A DNA stretch of 64,000 nucleotides from Microbacterium sp. BK668 (GCF_004362195.1 NZ_SNWG01000001.1:682001-746000), one strand, 5' to 3'; positions 1-8,984 are shown, counted from the first letter of the stretch. Notes: generated by a model from the letters alone, not told the origin. Made by a program: numbers and translations.

Positions 1-747
1 CGGCGCCGCGCGCTGGTCAACCGCTGGCTCGGAGTCGGACTCGCCTCGGCCCTCGCCGTCATGACGCTGACGCTCGCGGCGACGGGGCGTCTCGGCCTGT
101 ACCTCAACCCCGACTCGACCTGGTTCGCCGTCACGATGGCCGTCGTCGTGCTGGTCGGCGCCGCCCTCACCTTCGCCCTGCCGCTCGGCGCGGAGGACGA
201 CGAGCACGCGCACGAGGGCCACGAGCATCATCGCCGCAACCCGTTCGCCGTCGTGGCCACCGCGGTCGGCGGGGTCGCGGCATCCGTCTTCGTCCTCGTC
301 GCCCTCGTCGCCCCGCCCGCATCGCTGTCCGCCGAGCTGGCGATGTCGCGCGACATCGACGCCCCCCCGCTGTTCGCGGGAGCGGATGCCGTGGCCCTCG
401 CCACGACGGGAGACACCGCCGAGTTCGGGATCGGCGAGTGGTCGACGGTGTTCGCGACCGCCACGAACCCCGACGCCTACGACGGCGATCCCGTCACGCT
501 CACCGGCTTCGTCACTCCCGGCGACGACGGGTTCGATCTCACCCGCCTGATCATCACGCACTGCGTCATCGACGCGCAGCCGGCGAGCATCCCGGTCGAC
601 GCGGCGGGCACCGGCCGGCAGTCCCCGACGACGGGCCAGTGGGTCACGGTCACCGGAACCGTCCGCTCGAGCACCGACGGGAGTCTCGCGATCGTCGCCG
701 ACTCGGTGGAGCTCATCGACGAGCCGGGGGACCCGTATGAGTACTGA
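1..747 (+). CDS. TIGR03943-family (DUF1980) membrane protein, 5' end outside the window
   Basis: The reading frame is open from base 1, so the gene starts upstream; the first internal Met is at 61. The visible part has two hydrophobic segments (about residues 1-20 and 24-42 after that Met), an acidic/His-rich loop (EDDEHAHEGHEHH), a third membrane segment and a soluble C-terminal domain with the conserved TLTGFV and ITHCVIDA segments typical of the YcgQ/TIGR03943 family. In that family the partner is usually a permease (YcgR/DUF318) encoded next door, here it would lie off the left edge. The His-rich loop suggests metal contact, but this is inference. Its last 11 bases overlap the start of the next gene, indicating translational coupling. 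Confidence 0.8.
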   Translation, partial: RRRALVNRWLGVGLASALAVMTLTLAATGRLGLYLNPDSTWFAVTMAVVVLVGAALTFALPLGAEDDEHAHEGHEHHRRNPFAVVATAVGGVAASVFVLVALVAPPASLSAELAMSRDIDAPPLFAGADAVALATTGDTAEFGIGEWSTVFATATNPDAYDGDPVTLTGFVTPGDDGFDLTRLIITHCVIDAQPASIPVDAAGTGRQSPTTGQWVTVTGTVRSSTDGSLAIVADSVELIDEPGDPYEY

Positions 748-2215
748 GGCGGATCGCCCTGCGCCGACGCGCCCTGCGCCGACGCGCCCTGCCCCGACGC
801 GCCCCGCGCCGACGCGCCGCGCCCGCGCCCGCAAGCGCCGTGGTCGCGCCTTCGGCTTCGCCTTCGCGGGGGTCGTCGGCGTGCTGCTCGTCGCGGGCCT
901 CGCGGGTGCCGCCGCGAGCACGGCGCAGGGTCCGCGTGTGACCGAGGCCCAGGTCGATCCCGCCGCCGCCGTGGCGTCCTCGGGCTCCCGCCTCATCGTC
1001 ACGACCACGCAGGCGCTGGCCGAGGTCCAGCCCGAACAGGTCGTGATCACCCCCGCGACGCCCTTCGCGGTGGACACCTCCGGCCGCAGCGTCGGCATCC
1101 GCTTCGCCCATCCGCTGTGGGACGAGACGAAGTACACCGTGGAGATCTCCGGCGTGCGCGGCCTCGGCGGCGGACCCGAGACGACGATCACGCAGACCTT
1201 CCGCACGGGCAAGGAGTCGTTCTACCTCCTGCAGCGCGGCGATGAGGAGGACACGATCTTCCGCACGGATCTGTCCGGCGACGAGGCCATCCCCGTGTTC
1301 CGGCACGCGCACATCGAGGACTACCGCGCCACGTCGTCGCACCTCGTCGTCTCGGTACGCGACGGCGAGGGGACGGATCCGATGGACGGGACCACGCAGC
1401 TTCTCGTTACCGACCTCGACGGCGACGACCAGCGGGTCCTCCCGCTTCCGGGCAAGGGCGCCGTCACCAACCTCCAGAGCGCCGACCGCGGGGAGCTCAT
1501 CGGCTACACCTTCACGGACGCGACCATCAGCGCCGACGGCGGACGCGAGAGCATGCTCTTCACGGCCTCGCTCAAGGACCCCGACGCCGAGCCACAGCCG
1601 GTCGAGGTCGAGGGCGCCGACAACCGGGTCGTCCGGTGGCGCTTCGTGCCCGAGACGGATCGCCTGCTGTTCGTCGGCTTCGACGGCGCGCTGTGGCTCA
1701 CGGATCGGACGGGATCCGATGCCGCGACCCTGGGCACCGCCGTGACGCTCGACGGCGTCGCCGGCTCGACGGCGATCGTCGACCGGGCCGACGGCCTTCT
1801 CGCGGTCGACCTGGCCGACGGCACGGAGGAGCCGCTGCCCGCGCCCGACTCGGATTACGGGCAGCTGCGCAGCGTCGTGCCGGTTCCGGGCGGAGGAACC
1901 GTGCGACTGTACGCCGAGCTCGACGACAACGGCATCCCGGGAGCGTCGATCGTGGCGTTCGTGGCCGACGACGGCGCGAGCTCGGTCGTCTCCCGAGTGC
2001 CTGTGACGGACGCCGTGATCCGGACCTGCGTCTCCCCCAACGGGCGCTACGTCGCGACGTCGGTCGCGCCGGACATCATCGACAACCCCTACGACCGATA
2101 CCTCCTCCCGCTGCCGGAGCGCGTAGAGACGCACATCGCCGAGATCGCGACCGGCGACGAGGTCGTCGCACTGTCGGCGTTCGACTCGTCGTGGTGCCGG
2201 GTTCCGCCGCAGTGA
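737..2215 (+). CDS. Hypothetical membrane-anchored beta-propeller-like exported protein
   Basis: 492 residues with a Pro/Arg-rich cytoplasmic N-terminus, one membrane segment at about residues 38-60 and a large extracytoplasmic part. An Ig-like stretch (about 65-155, with VVITPATPFAVD and YTVEISGVRGLGG) is followed by repeating strand patterns (for example LLVTDLDGDDQRVLPLPG, LWLTDRTGSD) that look like TolB/WD-type propeller blades. The N-terminus contains four copies of RPAPT encoded by a 15-bp tandem repeat. The ATG overlaps the end of the preceding membrane protein gene, and its stop overlaps the GTG of the DNA glycosylase gene, so the three are probably co-transcribed. No enzymatic motif is visible; function unknown. 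Confidence 0.75.
   Translation: MSTEADRPAPTRPAPTRPAPTRPAPTRRARARKRRGRAFGFAFAGVVGVLLVAGLAGAAASTAQGPRVTEAQVDPAAAVASSGSRLIVTTTQALAEVQPEQVVITPATPFAVDTSGRSVGIRFAHPLWDETKYTVEISGVRGLGGGPETTITQTFRTGKESFYLLQRGDEEDTIFRTDLSGDEAIPVFRHAHIEDYRATSSHLVVSVRDGEGTDPMDGTTQLLVTDLDGDDQRVLPLPGKGAVTNLQSADRGELIGYTFTDATISADGGRESMLFTASLKDPDAEPQPVEVEGADNRVVRWRFVPETDRLLFVGFDGALWLTDRTGSDAATLGTAVTLDGVAGSTAIVDRADGLLAVDLADGTEEPLPAPDSDYGQLRSVVPVPGGGTVRLYAELDDNGIPGASIVAFVADDGASSVVSRVPVTDAVIRTCVSPNGRYVATSVAPDIIDNPYDRYLLPLPERVETHIAEIATGDEVVALSAFDSSWCRVPPQ
755..814 (+). repeat. Four tandem 15-bp coding repeats (RPAPT x4)
   Basis: The unit gccctgcgccgacgc is repeated four times with one or two substitutions in the later copies. 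It encodes RPAPT four times near the N-terminus of the exported protein. In-frame minisatellites of this kind can change copy number without breaking the frame. Confidence 0.85.
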
Positions 2216-2886
2216 GCACCGGTGGCATCGCGGAGCATCGTCCCGCGCGCCGGGACGACCTCGTCGGGCTGCCCGTCGACGTCGCGCCGAAGCTGCTCGG
2301 CGGCATCCTCCGCACCGAGGTCGGCGGCGAGGAGGTCGCCGTGCGGCTCACGGAGGTCGAGGCCTATCACGGCCTCGGCACGGGGGTGGTCGCCGATCCC
2401 GGCTCGCACGCCCGCATGGGGCCGACGGCCCGCAACGCCACCATGTGGGGAGAGCCGGGCCACCTCTACGTCTACCTGAGTCATGGCATCCACTCGTGCG
2501 TCAACGTCGTGTGCGGCCCTGAGGGGATCGCGGGCGGAATCCTCCTCCGCGGCGGTGAGGTCGTGAAGGGGATGGATGCCGCGCACCACCGCCGGCCTGC
2601 GGCGCGGACGCCTCGCGACCTAGCGCGCGGACCCGGCCGGCTCGGCGACGCGGTGGGGCTGCGGCATCCGATCCACGACGGCATCGACGCCGTCACCGGC
2701 GAGCCCCGCGCGGGTGCCGTGGCCCTGCTCGAGCTGCGCACCGAGCCGCTGGACGCGATCGCGACCGGGCCGCGGGTCGGGGTGGCGGGCCACGCCGGAA
2801 CGGCGGCGTTCCCGTGGCGGTTCTGGGTGCCGGGCGACCCGACGGTGTCGGCCTTCCGCTGGGGCCGGGGAGCCGCCGAGCTCTGA
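2212..2886 (+). CDS. DNA-3-methyladenine glycosylase (AAG/MPG family)
   Basis: 224 residues. Removes alkylated purines (3-methyladenine, hypoxanthine) from DNA as the first step of base excision repair in the cytoplasm. The family signature is visible: APKLLGGILRT near the N-terminus, the catalytic region TEVEAYHG, NATMWGEPGHLYVYLSHGIHSCVNVV in the middle, and a C-terminal GTAAFPWRFWVPG segment. Length matches the family. The start is a GTG at 2212 that overlaps the TGA of the preceding gene (GTGA), which fits coupled translation; longer upstream extensions of this frame would run inside the preceding gene and are not credible. Confidence 0.9.
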   Translation: MSTGGIAEHRPARRDDLVGLPVDVAPKLLGGILRTEVGGEEVAVRLTEVEAYHGLGTGVVADPGSHARMGPTARNATMWGEPGHLYVYLSHGIHSCVNVVCGPEGIAGGILLRGGEVVKGMDAAHHRRPAARTPRDLARGPGRLGDAVGLRHPIHDGIDAVTGEPRAGAVALLELRTEPLDAIATGPRVGVAGHAGTAAFPWRFWVPGDPTVSAFRWGRGAAEL

Positions 2887-3000
2887 CCGGCTCGCAGCAC
2901 AACTCCTTCGATCGCGTCCGCAAGGGGCCCGAAAGAAGCTGGTGCGCGGCGGCCGCCGCCGGATCGAAGGCGTTCTGCAGAACCCGGCGTCGATCGCCGA

Positions 3001-6000
3001 TCAGCGCAGACTCGCCACCGACACGAAGGCCGCCCGCATCTGCCGCACCCGGCGCTCGTAGGTCGCCGCGAGGAAGATCAGGACAGCGCCTCCGATGCCG
3101 AGCCACAGCCACCACGGCACGGCGATGTACACCGCCGAGATCCACGGCCACAGCTGCGCGGCGGCGTGGATGAGCAGCACGGCAGACCCGAGCACGAGGG
3201 GCGCCTGCAGCCGCAGCACGGCGCCGGCCACGACGAGACCCAGCGCGGTCACCCCGAGTGCGACCACCCGCCACAGCTCGGATCCGCCCGCGTCGTGAAG
3301 AAGGGAGGGCACGGTCAGGAGCACGATCCACGGTCCGAGCAGGGGCCACGACCTGGCCCCGGAGTGACGCCGGAGGCTCCACGCGCCATAGGCAAGCCCC
3401 GCCGCGGCGGGCGGTGCTGTGACGAGCTCCACAGGCGTCACGCCGAAGGCGAAGATCGCGACGAGGCCGAAGCCCGCGGCCGAGACCATCGCGGCGATCG
3501 CGGGGCTCCAGCCGAGGCGGGCGCGTAGGAGCAGGCCGACGACGGCCGCCGCGGAGAGCACCGACATCGCCAGCACCGCGCGAGCATCGACGAAGGCGTC
3601 CTGCGTGACGAGGAGCGTCGTCTCGGCGAGCGCGAAGCCCGCCGTCGTCGCCGCCAGCACCGCGCCGGCGCCGAGGTCCATCCTCCGGCTCGGCGCCGCG
3701 CGCACCGCTGCACGTGCGGCCGCGACCGTGATCCCGCCTGCGGCCAGAGCCCACAGGTCGGGCTCCGCACCGGGCTGCGTCGCGACGACCCAGAACCGGA
3801 TGCCGCATACCGCCCACACGAGCGCGAGCCCGCCGACGGCGAGGATGCCGCCGACACCGCGCCATCGCGGCAGTCCCAGGGTCGAGGCTCCGACGATCGT
3901 CACCGCTCCCCCGGCCACCGCAGCGATGACTGCGGCAGGAAGCGCGCCGTCGAAGCGCAGCAGCACGACCGTGTCGAGCAGGGCCGCTCCGGCGCCGGCC
4001 AGTGCGATCGGGTGCCGGGCCGTGCGATCGGCGGCGGCCGTCGAGGCCAGCACCACGGCGATCGCGACGGCGCCCGCCCCTGCCGTCGCGGCGGCGGCGT
4101 CTGCGCTCGCCAGGAGCGGGTCGGCGAGGGCGCGGGCGCCCATCGCGACCGCCGCCCCCGCGAGGACGAGCGCGCTCGGCACTCGCAGGCGCCACCGGCC
4201 GGGGACGGGAGCGATGGATGCCGCAGCCGCCCCGGCGAGCGCGGCGGCGAGGAACAGCCACACGCGCACCGGATCGACCGGGGCGAGCAGGCTCGGCACC
4301 GTCGCGACGACGAGCCCGGCGATCCAGACCCTGCTCTCGGTGATCGGCCACTCCCCGCCCCGCCGGCGCCCGCGCACGGCGGCGGTCACCGCCCCGGCGA
4401 GGATCATGCCGCCGACCGGAAGCGTCGCCGCCTCCACCTCGGGGAGCACGCCGAGGCCGAGCGACGCCAGCGCGGCGAGCGCCGCGCCGGCGAGTGCCGC
4501 CCATCGGCTCCCCGCCCCGAGCGGTGTGCGACCGACGAGCGCCGCGCCGATGTGCACGACGGCGAAGACGGTGAGGGCGATCCAGACGACCGCCGCGCTG
4601 TCGGCCGTCAGCCCCACCGTCGCCGCCCCGGCGATCATCGCGAGCGGCGGGGCGAGCTCGGCGTAGAGGCGGGACGCCGCGCGCCGCGGCACCGTGCCGG
4701 CATGCCCGACGGCCGAGCCCAGCGCGACGGCGACGAGCAGCAGGAGCCACGCGGCATCCCATCCCCCGCCCCCCGCGGCGCGGTCGACGGCGATGAGCGC
4801 GAGCCAGAGAAGGGCGACAGCGGCGCCGACCGGCGCGGTGGGGCGCACGCGACGAAGCGGAGCGAACGAGAGCGCGAGGCAGACCGCCGCCGCCACGGCG
4901 GCGACCACGGGTCCGCGCCATCCATCGCCCTGGAGGCTTTGAAGTGCAGGACCGCCGAGGCCGATCGCGAGGCCGGCGCCGACGGCGACGGATGCCTCGG
5001 TCCGCCGCCGCACGTACACGAGCGCTCCCCCGAGCGCGACCAGGGCGACGCCGACCGGCACGGCGCCCGTCTCGACCGGAAAGGCGGCATCCGGTGTGCC
5101 CGCACCGAGCCACGACCACCAGGCCAGGGTGGCCGTGACAGCCGCCGGCCACACGAACAGGCGTCTGGGCGCCTCGGCAAGGGGTGCGCCGGCCGCCCGC
5201 GTGGAGAAGACATCGTCCTCGGGTGTCGCCCGTACGCCCGCCCAGCCGCGCGTCGCGGCGACGCCGGCGAAGCCGAGGGCGGCGAGCGCCGCCGCGGCCC
5301 AGGCCCATGCAGGCGGAATGGACAGCGTCACGACGGCTGCGGTGGCGGCGGCGCCGAAGTCGGCGGCCCGACGGAGCGGTCGGGATGCCTCGCCCAGCCG
5401 GCCGGCGAGAGACCCCCACGCAGAGAGCACGACCACCACGACCGCCGCGGTCAGCGGCACGAGCGGTGCCCAGGCGGCGTCTGAGGCTCCCGCGACGTCC
5501 AGCCCGGCGTGCGTGGTTGCGGCGAGCATGGGCGCGACAAGCCCGGCAGCAGCCGTGGCGGGCAGGGCCGACCGCCGGCGGGAGAAGACCACCGCGACGA
5601 GCCCCGCCACGAGCAGACAACCGCGGACGAGTCCGAGGATCGGCTCGCCGAGCGCAGCTCGCAGGAGAGCGTCGGACTCCTGCCCGGCGAAGCGCGCGCC
5701 GCTTTCGAGCAGGACCGTCGCGACGAGGGTGAGGGCCACCACGAGCTCGGCGCCGACGGTCACGGCCGCCCGACTGAGACGGTCGAGCGGCAGAAGGAGG
5801 GCCGCTGCCAGAGCGGCGAGCGCGACCCACTGCACCAGCGCGAGCGCCGATCCGAGCAGGATCTCCCCCGCCACCGTCGGTACGCCCACCAGCACCGCGA
5901 GTGGAGCCGGGGCGACGATGGACGCGAGGGTGGCGACCACCATGGACGCAACGGCGAGCGCGGCACCCGCCTCGTCCCGTGCCCGCAGCACGAGGCGGTC

Positions 6001-7854
6001 GGCGATGGGCGCCGCCATCGCCACGCCGGCCGCGGCGAACCAGAGCCACGGGGCGGCCGTCGCGAGGACGAACCCCGATGCGGCGGCTACCGCGCCGGCC
6101 GCCAGCCACCCGGCCCGGGCCTGCGAACGGCTCAGGACGACGACGCAGAGGGCGGTGGCAGCGACCGCGACACCGACGGCGACGGCGGGCACGCCCGACC
6201 GCGCGGCGGCGGAGACGATCAGCAGCACCGCGACGACGGGGCGGATCTGCACGACGACGGGGCGGCCGAGCGTGGGGGCCGCGAAGAGCAGGGCCGCGAT
6301 CGCCGTCGCGGTGACGAGCCCGAGATACGGCAGCTCGGCGGAGGTGGCGGGCAGCGTGAAGGCTCCGGTCCGCCACGGGACCCACGAGCCGGTGATCACC
6401 TGCCCCGCTTCGACCCACGAGCGCACCAGGACGGCCGCGAGGGACACGCCGCCGACGACCGCGGCGGTGATCCCCGCTGCAGCGAGCCCGCCGCGCACGC
6501 GAAGCCGGTCGACGACCACGGCGACCGCGACGGCGAGGACAGGTGCGACGAGCACTGCGAAGACCGGATCGCCGGTGCGCAGCGCGAGCTGCCACGCGAA
6601 GGTTCCCGCCGCCGCGACCGCGACGCTCGACGCGACGCCCGCGAACGCCCGCGACCCGGGCAGGTCCGTGGAGGCGGTGGGGCGGGCGAGCACGGCGTGC
6701 GCGGCGCCGAGTGCGACGGAGAGGATCGCCGACCAGACGATCGCCGCCTCGCCGACCATCGCGAGCCCGGTCGTGACGGCCGCGGCGAGCAGCGCCACGA
6801 CGCCGATGACGGCGAGAGCGACCCGCTCGGGAACCGCGTCGGCACCTGGCCTGGCCGAGGACCACGGTACGGGCAGGGCGTGGGCGAGCCCGGCCGCGGA
6901 TGCCCCGAGAAGCCCAGCGACGACGGACTCCGCGGGGGCCGCGTCGAGAAGTCCGCTCACGAGCACTCCGACACCGACGGGCAGAGCCACCGCCGCGGCC
7001 AGGTCGGGGGCGCGCAGCGTGGAGACGACCGCCCAGGCGCGGCAGACGGCGCCCACGACGAGCGCGGACGCCCCGACGAAGACAGCCGCCTCCGCCGCGC
7101 CGGCGCCGAAGAGGTCGTTCGCCCTCACCGCCCACGCGTCCAGCGCCAGCAGCACGACGCCCAGGACGGCGGTGCCCTCCGCCGTCGCCGTCAGCGATCG
7201 CCTGCGCAGCCACGACGCGGCGCCCATCGCGGCGAAGGTGATACCCGCGATGATGAGCGCGCGCACCGCGATGCCCGCGACGAACCAGGCGACGAGGAGG
7301 AAGAACACGGCCGCGACGCCGACGAGCGAGACCCCCACGATGAGCAGCAGCACCGGGACGCTCAAGCGGCGCCGGGGCCCGCGCGGGGCACGAGCGTCAT
7401 CCGCCGGCACGGCGGGCGGCGGCCAGTCGGGCAGGTCCTCCGCCCCCGCCTTCGAGCGCGGCGACAGAGCCGGCGGGGTCACGGATCGTCCGCCCGGGCT
7501 CGGCGAGGAGGGAGCGGGCCGCCTCGATGTCACGAGCTGCGCTCGGGCCGCGGCATCCTGAGCCGTCCGGCGCTCCGCCGCCCTCTCGGCGGCGGCGAGC
7601 GCCTCGGCTCGCCGCGCGGCCTCACGACCGGAGACCAGGATCGACTCGATCGTGCGGCGCCGCTCGGCCTCGATCTGCGCCACCTGCCGTCCCAGGTCGA
7701 GCACGCGTCCGGCCCTCCGATCCGTGAAGACGAAGCCGCACGAGGGACATGCCGGCGGACGTACGTCCTGGAAGCACACCGGGCAGAGGTGCGGGTCGGC
7801 CAGCAGCTCGGGAGAGGCCGGCCACTGCGGCGCATCGATCGGCGATACGTCCAT
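3001..7854 (-). CDS. Giant zinc-ribbon polytopic membrane protein (SCO7613 C-terminal-like)
   Basis: 1617 residues. Starts with a zinc ribbon (C24-x2-C27 and C36-x2-C39), then a charged, probably coiled-coil stretch (about 50-115, many Glu/Arg/Ala), a Pro/Ser linker, and from about residue 168 to the end a long run of well over 30 hydrophobic segments rich in Ala, Val, Leu and Gly with short loops. This architecture matches actinobacterial proteins annotated by similarity to the Streptomyces SCO7613 C-terminal region; no biochemical function is known to me. An RBS (gagg) sits six bases before the ATG at 7854. It stands alone: the glycosylase ends convergently at 2886, and upstream lies the divergent ribosomal leader. 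Very long open frames on both strands through this gene are GC shadows. Confidence 0.8.
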   Translation of the reverse strand: MDVSPIDAPQWPASPELLADPHLCPVCFQDVRPPACPSCGFVFTDRRAGRVLDLGRQVAQIEAERRRTIESILVSGREAARRAEALAAAERAAERRTAQDAAARAQLVTSRRPAPSSPSPGGRSVTPPALSPRSKAGAEDLPDWPPPAVPADDARAPRGPRRRLSVPVLLLIVGVSLVGVAAVFFLLVAWFVAGIAVRALIIAGITFAAMGAASWLRRRSLTATAEGTAVLGVVLLALDAWAVRANDLFGAGAAEAAVFVGASALVVGAVCRAWAVVSTLRAPDLAAAVALPVGVGVLVSGLLDAAPAESVVAGLLGASAAGLAHALPVPWSSARPGADAVPERVALAVIGVVALLAAAVTTGLAMVGEAAIVWSAILSVALGAAHAVLARPTASTDLPGSRAFAGVASSVAVAAAGTFAWQLALRTGDPVFAVLVAPVLAVAVAVVVDRLRVRGGLAAAGITAAVVGGVSLAAVLVRSWVEAGQVITGSWVPWRTGAFTLPATSAELPYLGLVTATAIAALLFAAPTLGRPVVVQIRPVVAVLLIVSAAARSGVPAVAVGVAVAATALCVVVLSRSQARAGWLAAGAVAAASGFVLATAAPWLWFAAAGVAMAAPIADRLVLRARDEAGAALAVASMVVATLASIVAPAPLAVLVGVPTVAGEILLGSALALVQWVALAALAAALLLPLDRLSRAAVTVGAELVVALTLVATVLLESGARFAGQESDALLRAALGEPILGLVRGCLLVAGLVAVVFSRRRSALPATAAAGLVAPMLAATTHAGLDVAGASDAAWAPLVPLTAAVVVVVLSAWGSLAGRLGEASRPLRRAADFGAAATAAVVTLSIPPAWAWAAAALAALGFAGVAATRGWAGVRATPEDDVFSTRAAGAPLAEAPRRLFVWPAAVTATLAWWSWLGAGTPDAAFPVETGAVPVGVALVALGGALVYVRRRTEASVAVGAGLAIGLGGPALQSLQGDGWRGPVVAAVAAAVCLALSFAPLRRVRPTAPVGAAVALLWLALIAVDRAAGGGGWDAAWLLLLVAVALGSAVGHAGTVPRRAASRLYAELAPPLAMIAGAATVGLTADSAAVVWIALTVFAVVHIGAALVGRTPLGAGSRWAALAGAALAALASLGLGVLPEVEAATLPVGGMILAGAVTAAVRGRRRGGEWPITESRVWIAGLVVATVPSLLAPVDPVRVWLFLAAALAGAAAASIAPVPGRWRLRVPSALVLAGAAVAMGARALADPLLASADAAAATAGAGAVAIAVVLASTAAADRTARHPIALAGAGAALLDTVVLLRFDGALPAAVIAAVAGGAVTIVGASTLGLPRWRGVGGILAVGGLALVWAVCGIRFWVVATQPGAEPDLWALAAGGITVAAARAAVRAAPSRRMDLGAGAVLAATTAGFALAETTLLVTQDAFVDARAVLAMSVLSAAAVVGLLLRARLGWSPAIAAMVSAAGFGLVAIFAFGVTPVELVTAPPAAAGLAYGAWSLRRHSGARSWPLLGPWIVLLTVPSLLHDAGGSELWRVVALGVTALGLVVAGAVLRLQAPLVLGSAVLLIHAAAQLWPWISAVYIAVPWWLWLGIGGAVLIFLAATYERRVRQMRAAFVSVASLR

Positions 7855-8079
7855 CGTTTCCTCACACTTCGTCGAGGTCGCCCTGGGGAGGCGACCAGAA
7901 TGTCAGCTACATGGGGTGTTTCGACAGATCCTTTGTCAGCTGTGGACAAAGGACCGCGCTTCGCCGGGCTGTGAAGGGGAGCCCGTCGAAGGAAGCATTC
8001 CCGTCCTCGCATATGGCGCCGCGTCGCGGCTGATCCGGCGGCGGGCCAGCGCGCGTCGGGAGGGAGGCGGCTCCCGTGC
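7855..8079. other. Divergent intergenic region upstream of the ribosomal leader
   Basis: No credible gene. It must hold the promoter of the giant membrane protein on the minus strand. It contains a short hairpin described separately and otherwise only GC-rich, non-coding sequence. Confidence 0.6.
7929..7953. repeat. 9-bp hairpin sharing tcctttgtc with the rpmB leader
   Basis: Perfect arms tcctttgtc (7929-7937) and gacaaagga (7945-7953) with a 7-base loop. The 11-base string gatcctttgtc at 7927-7937 recurs exactly at 8086-8096 at the start of the rpmB leader, so the two elements are related in sequence. Confidence 0.7.
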
Positions 8080-8085
8080 TAGACT
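8080..8085 (+). promoter_or_regulatory. Probable -10 element of the rpmB-rpmG-rpsN promoter
   Basis: TAGACT fits TANNNT and lies immediately before the long complementary leader. No clear -35 is visible. It implies a leader of about 155-160 bases before rpmB. Confidence 0.45.
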
Positions 8086-8241
8086 GATCCTTTGTCTGCG
8101 CGCACTCCAGCACGCAGTTCGCGTTTCGTCTCGCTTTCGCTCGCTCGACGACCGGAATCCCCGGGCGTCGTCACGGCGTGTGTGCGGAACGCAGACAAGG
8201 GATCTTGGGTGGAGCCGTCCGGCTCCACGGTATTGAAGGAG
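8086..8241 (+). promoter_or_regulatory. Structured mRNA leader of the ribosomal protein operon
   Basis: The first 15 bases of the leader, gatcctttgtctgcg (8086-8100), are complementary to cgcagacaagggatc (8190-8204) with a single U-G pair, closing an 89-base loop. A second perfect 8-bp hairpin with a 4-base loop (8209-8216 with 8221-8228) stands just before the ribosome binding site (gaaggag, 8235-8241). A REP-like copy lies inside the loop. The arrangement resembles autogenous ribosomal protein leaders; which protein would bind is unknown. Confidence 0.5.
8121..8154 (+). repeat. REP-like dispersed repeat, copy 1
   Basis: gcgtttcgtctcgctttcg followed by ctcgctcgacgaccgg. Closely similar strings occur at 20440-20473, 43179-43210 (reverse) and twice near 62907-63007. 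Confidence 0.65.
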
Positions 8242-8249
8242 ACATCACC

Positions 8250-8486
8250 ATGGCTGCTGTGTGCCAGGTGACCGGAGCGGTTCCCGGCTTCGGTCACAAC
8301 ATCTCGCACTCGCACCGCCGGACGAAGCGCCGCTTCGACCCGAACGTGCAGAAGAAGACGTACTACGTGCCGTCGCTCGGACGGAACATCAAGCTCAACG
8401 TGTCCGCCAAGGGCATCAAGGTCATCGACGCCCGCGGAATCGAGTCCGTCGTCAAGGACCTCCTCGCGAAGGGAGTGAAGCTCTGA
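8250..8486 (+). CDS. rpmB: 50S ribosomal protein L28, zinc-free form
   Basis: 78 residues. Structural protein of the large ribosomal subunit. The family signature [21 protein letters not shown] is present, followed by [23 protein letters not shown]. The zinc-binding CxxC of the other L28 form is missing: the N-terminus reads AVCQVTG, with only one cysteine. The ATG at 8250 is preceded by gaaggag; an upstream in-frame Met would add non-conserved residues from the leader. First gene of rpmB-rpmG-rpsN; its TGA overlaps the rpmG ATG by one base. Confidence 0.95.
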   Translation: MAAVCQVTGAVPGFGHNISHSHRRTKRRFDPNVQKKTYYVPSLGRNIKLNVSAKGIKVIDARGIESVVKDLLAKGVKL

Positions 8487-8656
8487 TGGCCAAGAAGGCT
8501 CAGGACGTCCGTCCCATCATCAAGCTGCGCTCGACCGCCGGCACGGGGTACACCTACGTGACGCGCAAGAACCGCCGCAACAACCCCGACCGCATCGTGC
8601 TCAAGAAGTACGACCCGGTCATCCGCAAGCACGTCGAATTCCGAGAGGAGCGCTGA
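8486..8656 (+). CDS. rpmG: 50S ribosomal protein L33, zinc-free form
   Basis: 56 residues. Small protein of the large ribosomal subunit. Begins [19 protein letters not shown] and ends [17 protein letters not shown], which is the cysteine-free L33 type; the two CxxC pairs of the zinc form are absent. The ATG overlaps the stop of rpmB (TGATG), and rpsN follows after three bases, so the three genes are one operon. Confidence 0.95.
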   Translation: MAKKAQDVRPIIKLRSTAGTGYTYVTRKNRRNNPDRIVLKKYDPVIRKHVEFREER

Positions 8657-8659
8657 TCC

Positions 8660-8965
8660 ATGGCCAAGAAGAGCAAGATCGCGCGCAACCAGCAGCGCCA
8701 GGAGGTCGTCGACCGCTACGCCGCCAAGCGCGCCGAGCTGAAGAAGGCGCTCGTGTCGCCGGACTCGACCGACGAGCAGCGCGAGGCCGCTCGCGTGGGC
8801 CTGCAGAAGCTGCCCCGCAACGCGTCGCCCGTGCGTCTGCGCAACCGCGACGTCATCGACGGTCGTCCGCGCGGCAACCTCTCCAAGTTCGGCATCTCGC
8901 GTGTCCGCTTCCGCGACATGGCGCACCGTGGCGAGCTGCCCGGCGTGACCAAGTCGAGCTGGTGA
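8660..8965 (+). CDS. rpsN: 30S ribosomal protein S14, long zinc-free form
   Basis: 101 residues. Small-subunit protein needed for head assembly of the 30S particle. It has the long form (N-terminal [15 protein letters not shown]-terminal [20 protein letters not shown]) and no cysteine, whereas the short zinc form of about 61 residues carries four. Last gene of the operon, followed by a strong terminator. Such zinc-free sets are Zur-controlled in several actinobacteria as replacements under zinc starvation; no Zur-like palindrome was found by eye upstream here. Confidence 0.95.
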   Translation: MAKKSKIARNQQRQEVVDRYAAKRAELKKALVSPDSTDEQREAARVGLQKLPRNASPVRLRNRDVIDGRPRGNLSKFGISRVRFRDMAHRGELPGVTKSSW

Positions 8966-8984
8966 GCCGGCCCAACCGCTGAAC

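Noticed and set aside
2693..7213. Very long open frame on the minus strand (1506 codons) offset from the giant membrane protein gene, and long plus-strand frames at 5096-7561 and 5509-7974
   Set aside because: Arg/Gly/Ala/Pro-only composition with no domain; shadows caused by high GC over the real gene.
7929..7953. Hairpin as a terminator
   Set aside because: No gene on either strand ends before it and there is no U tract.
7855..8250. Zur box upstream of the zinc-free ribosomal operon
   Set aside because: Looked for TGAAAA-type palindromes on both strands; none found.
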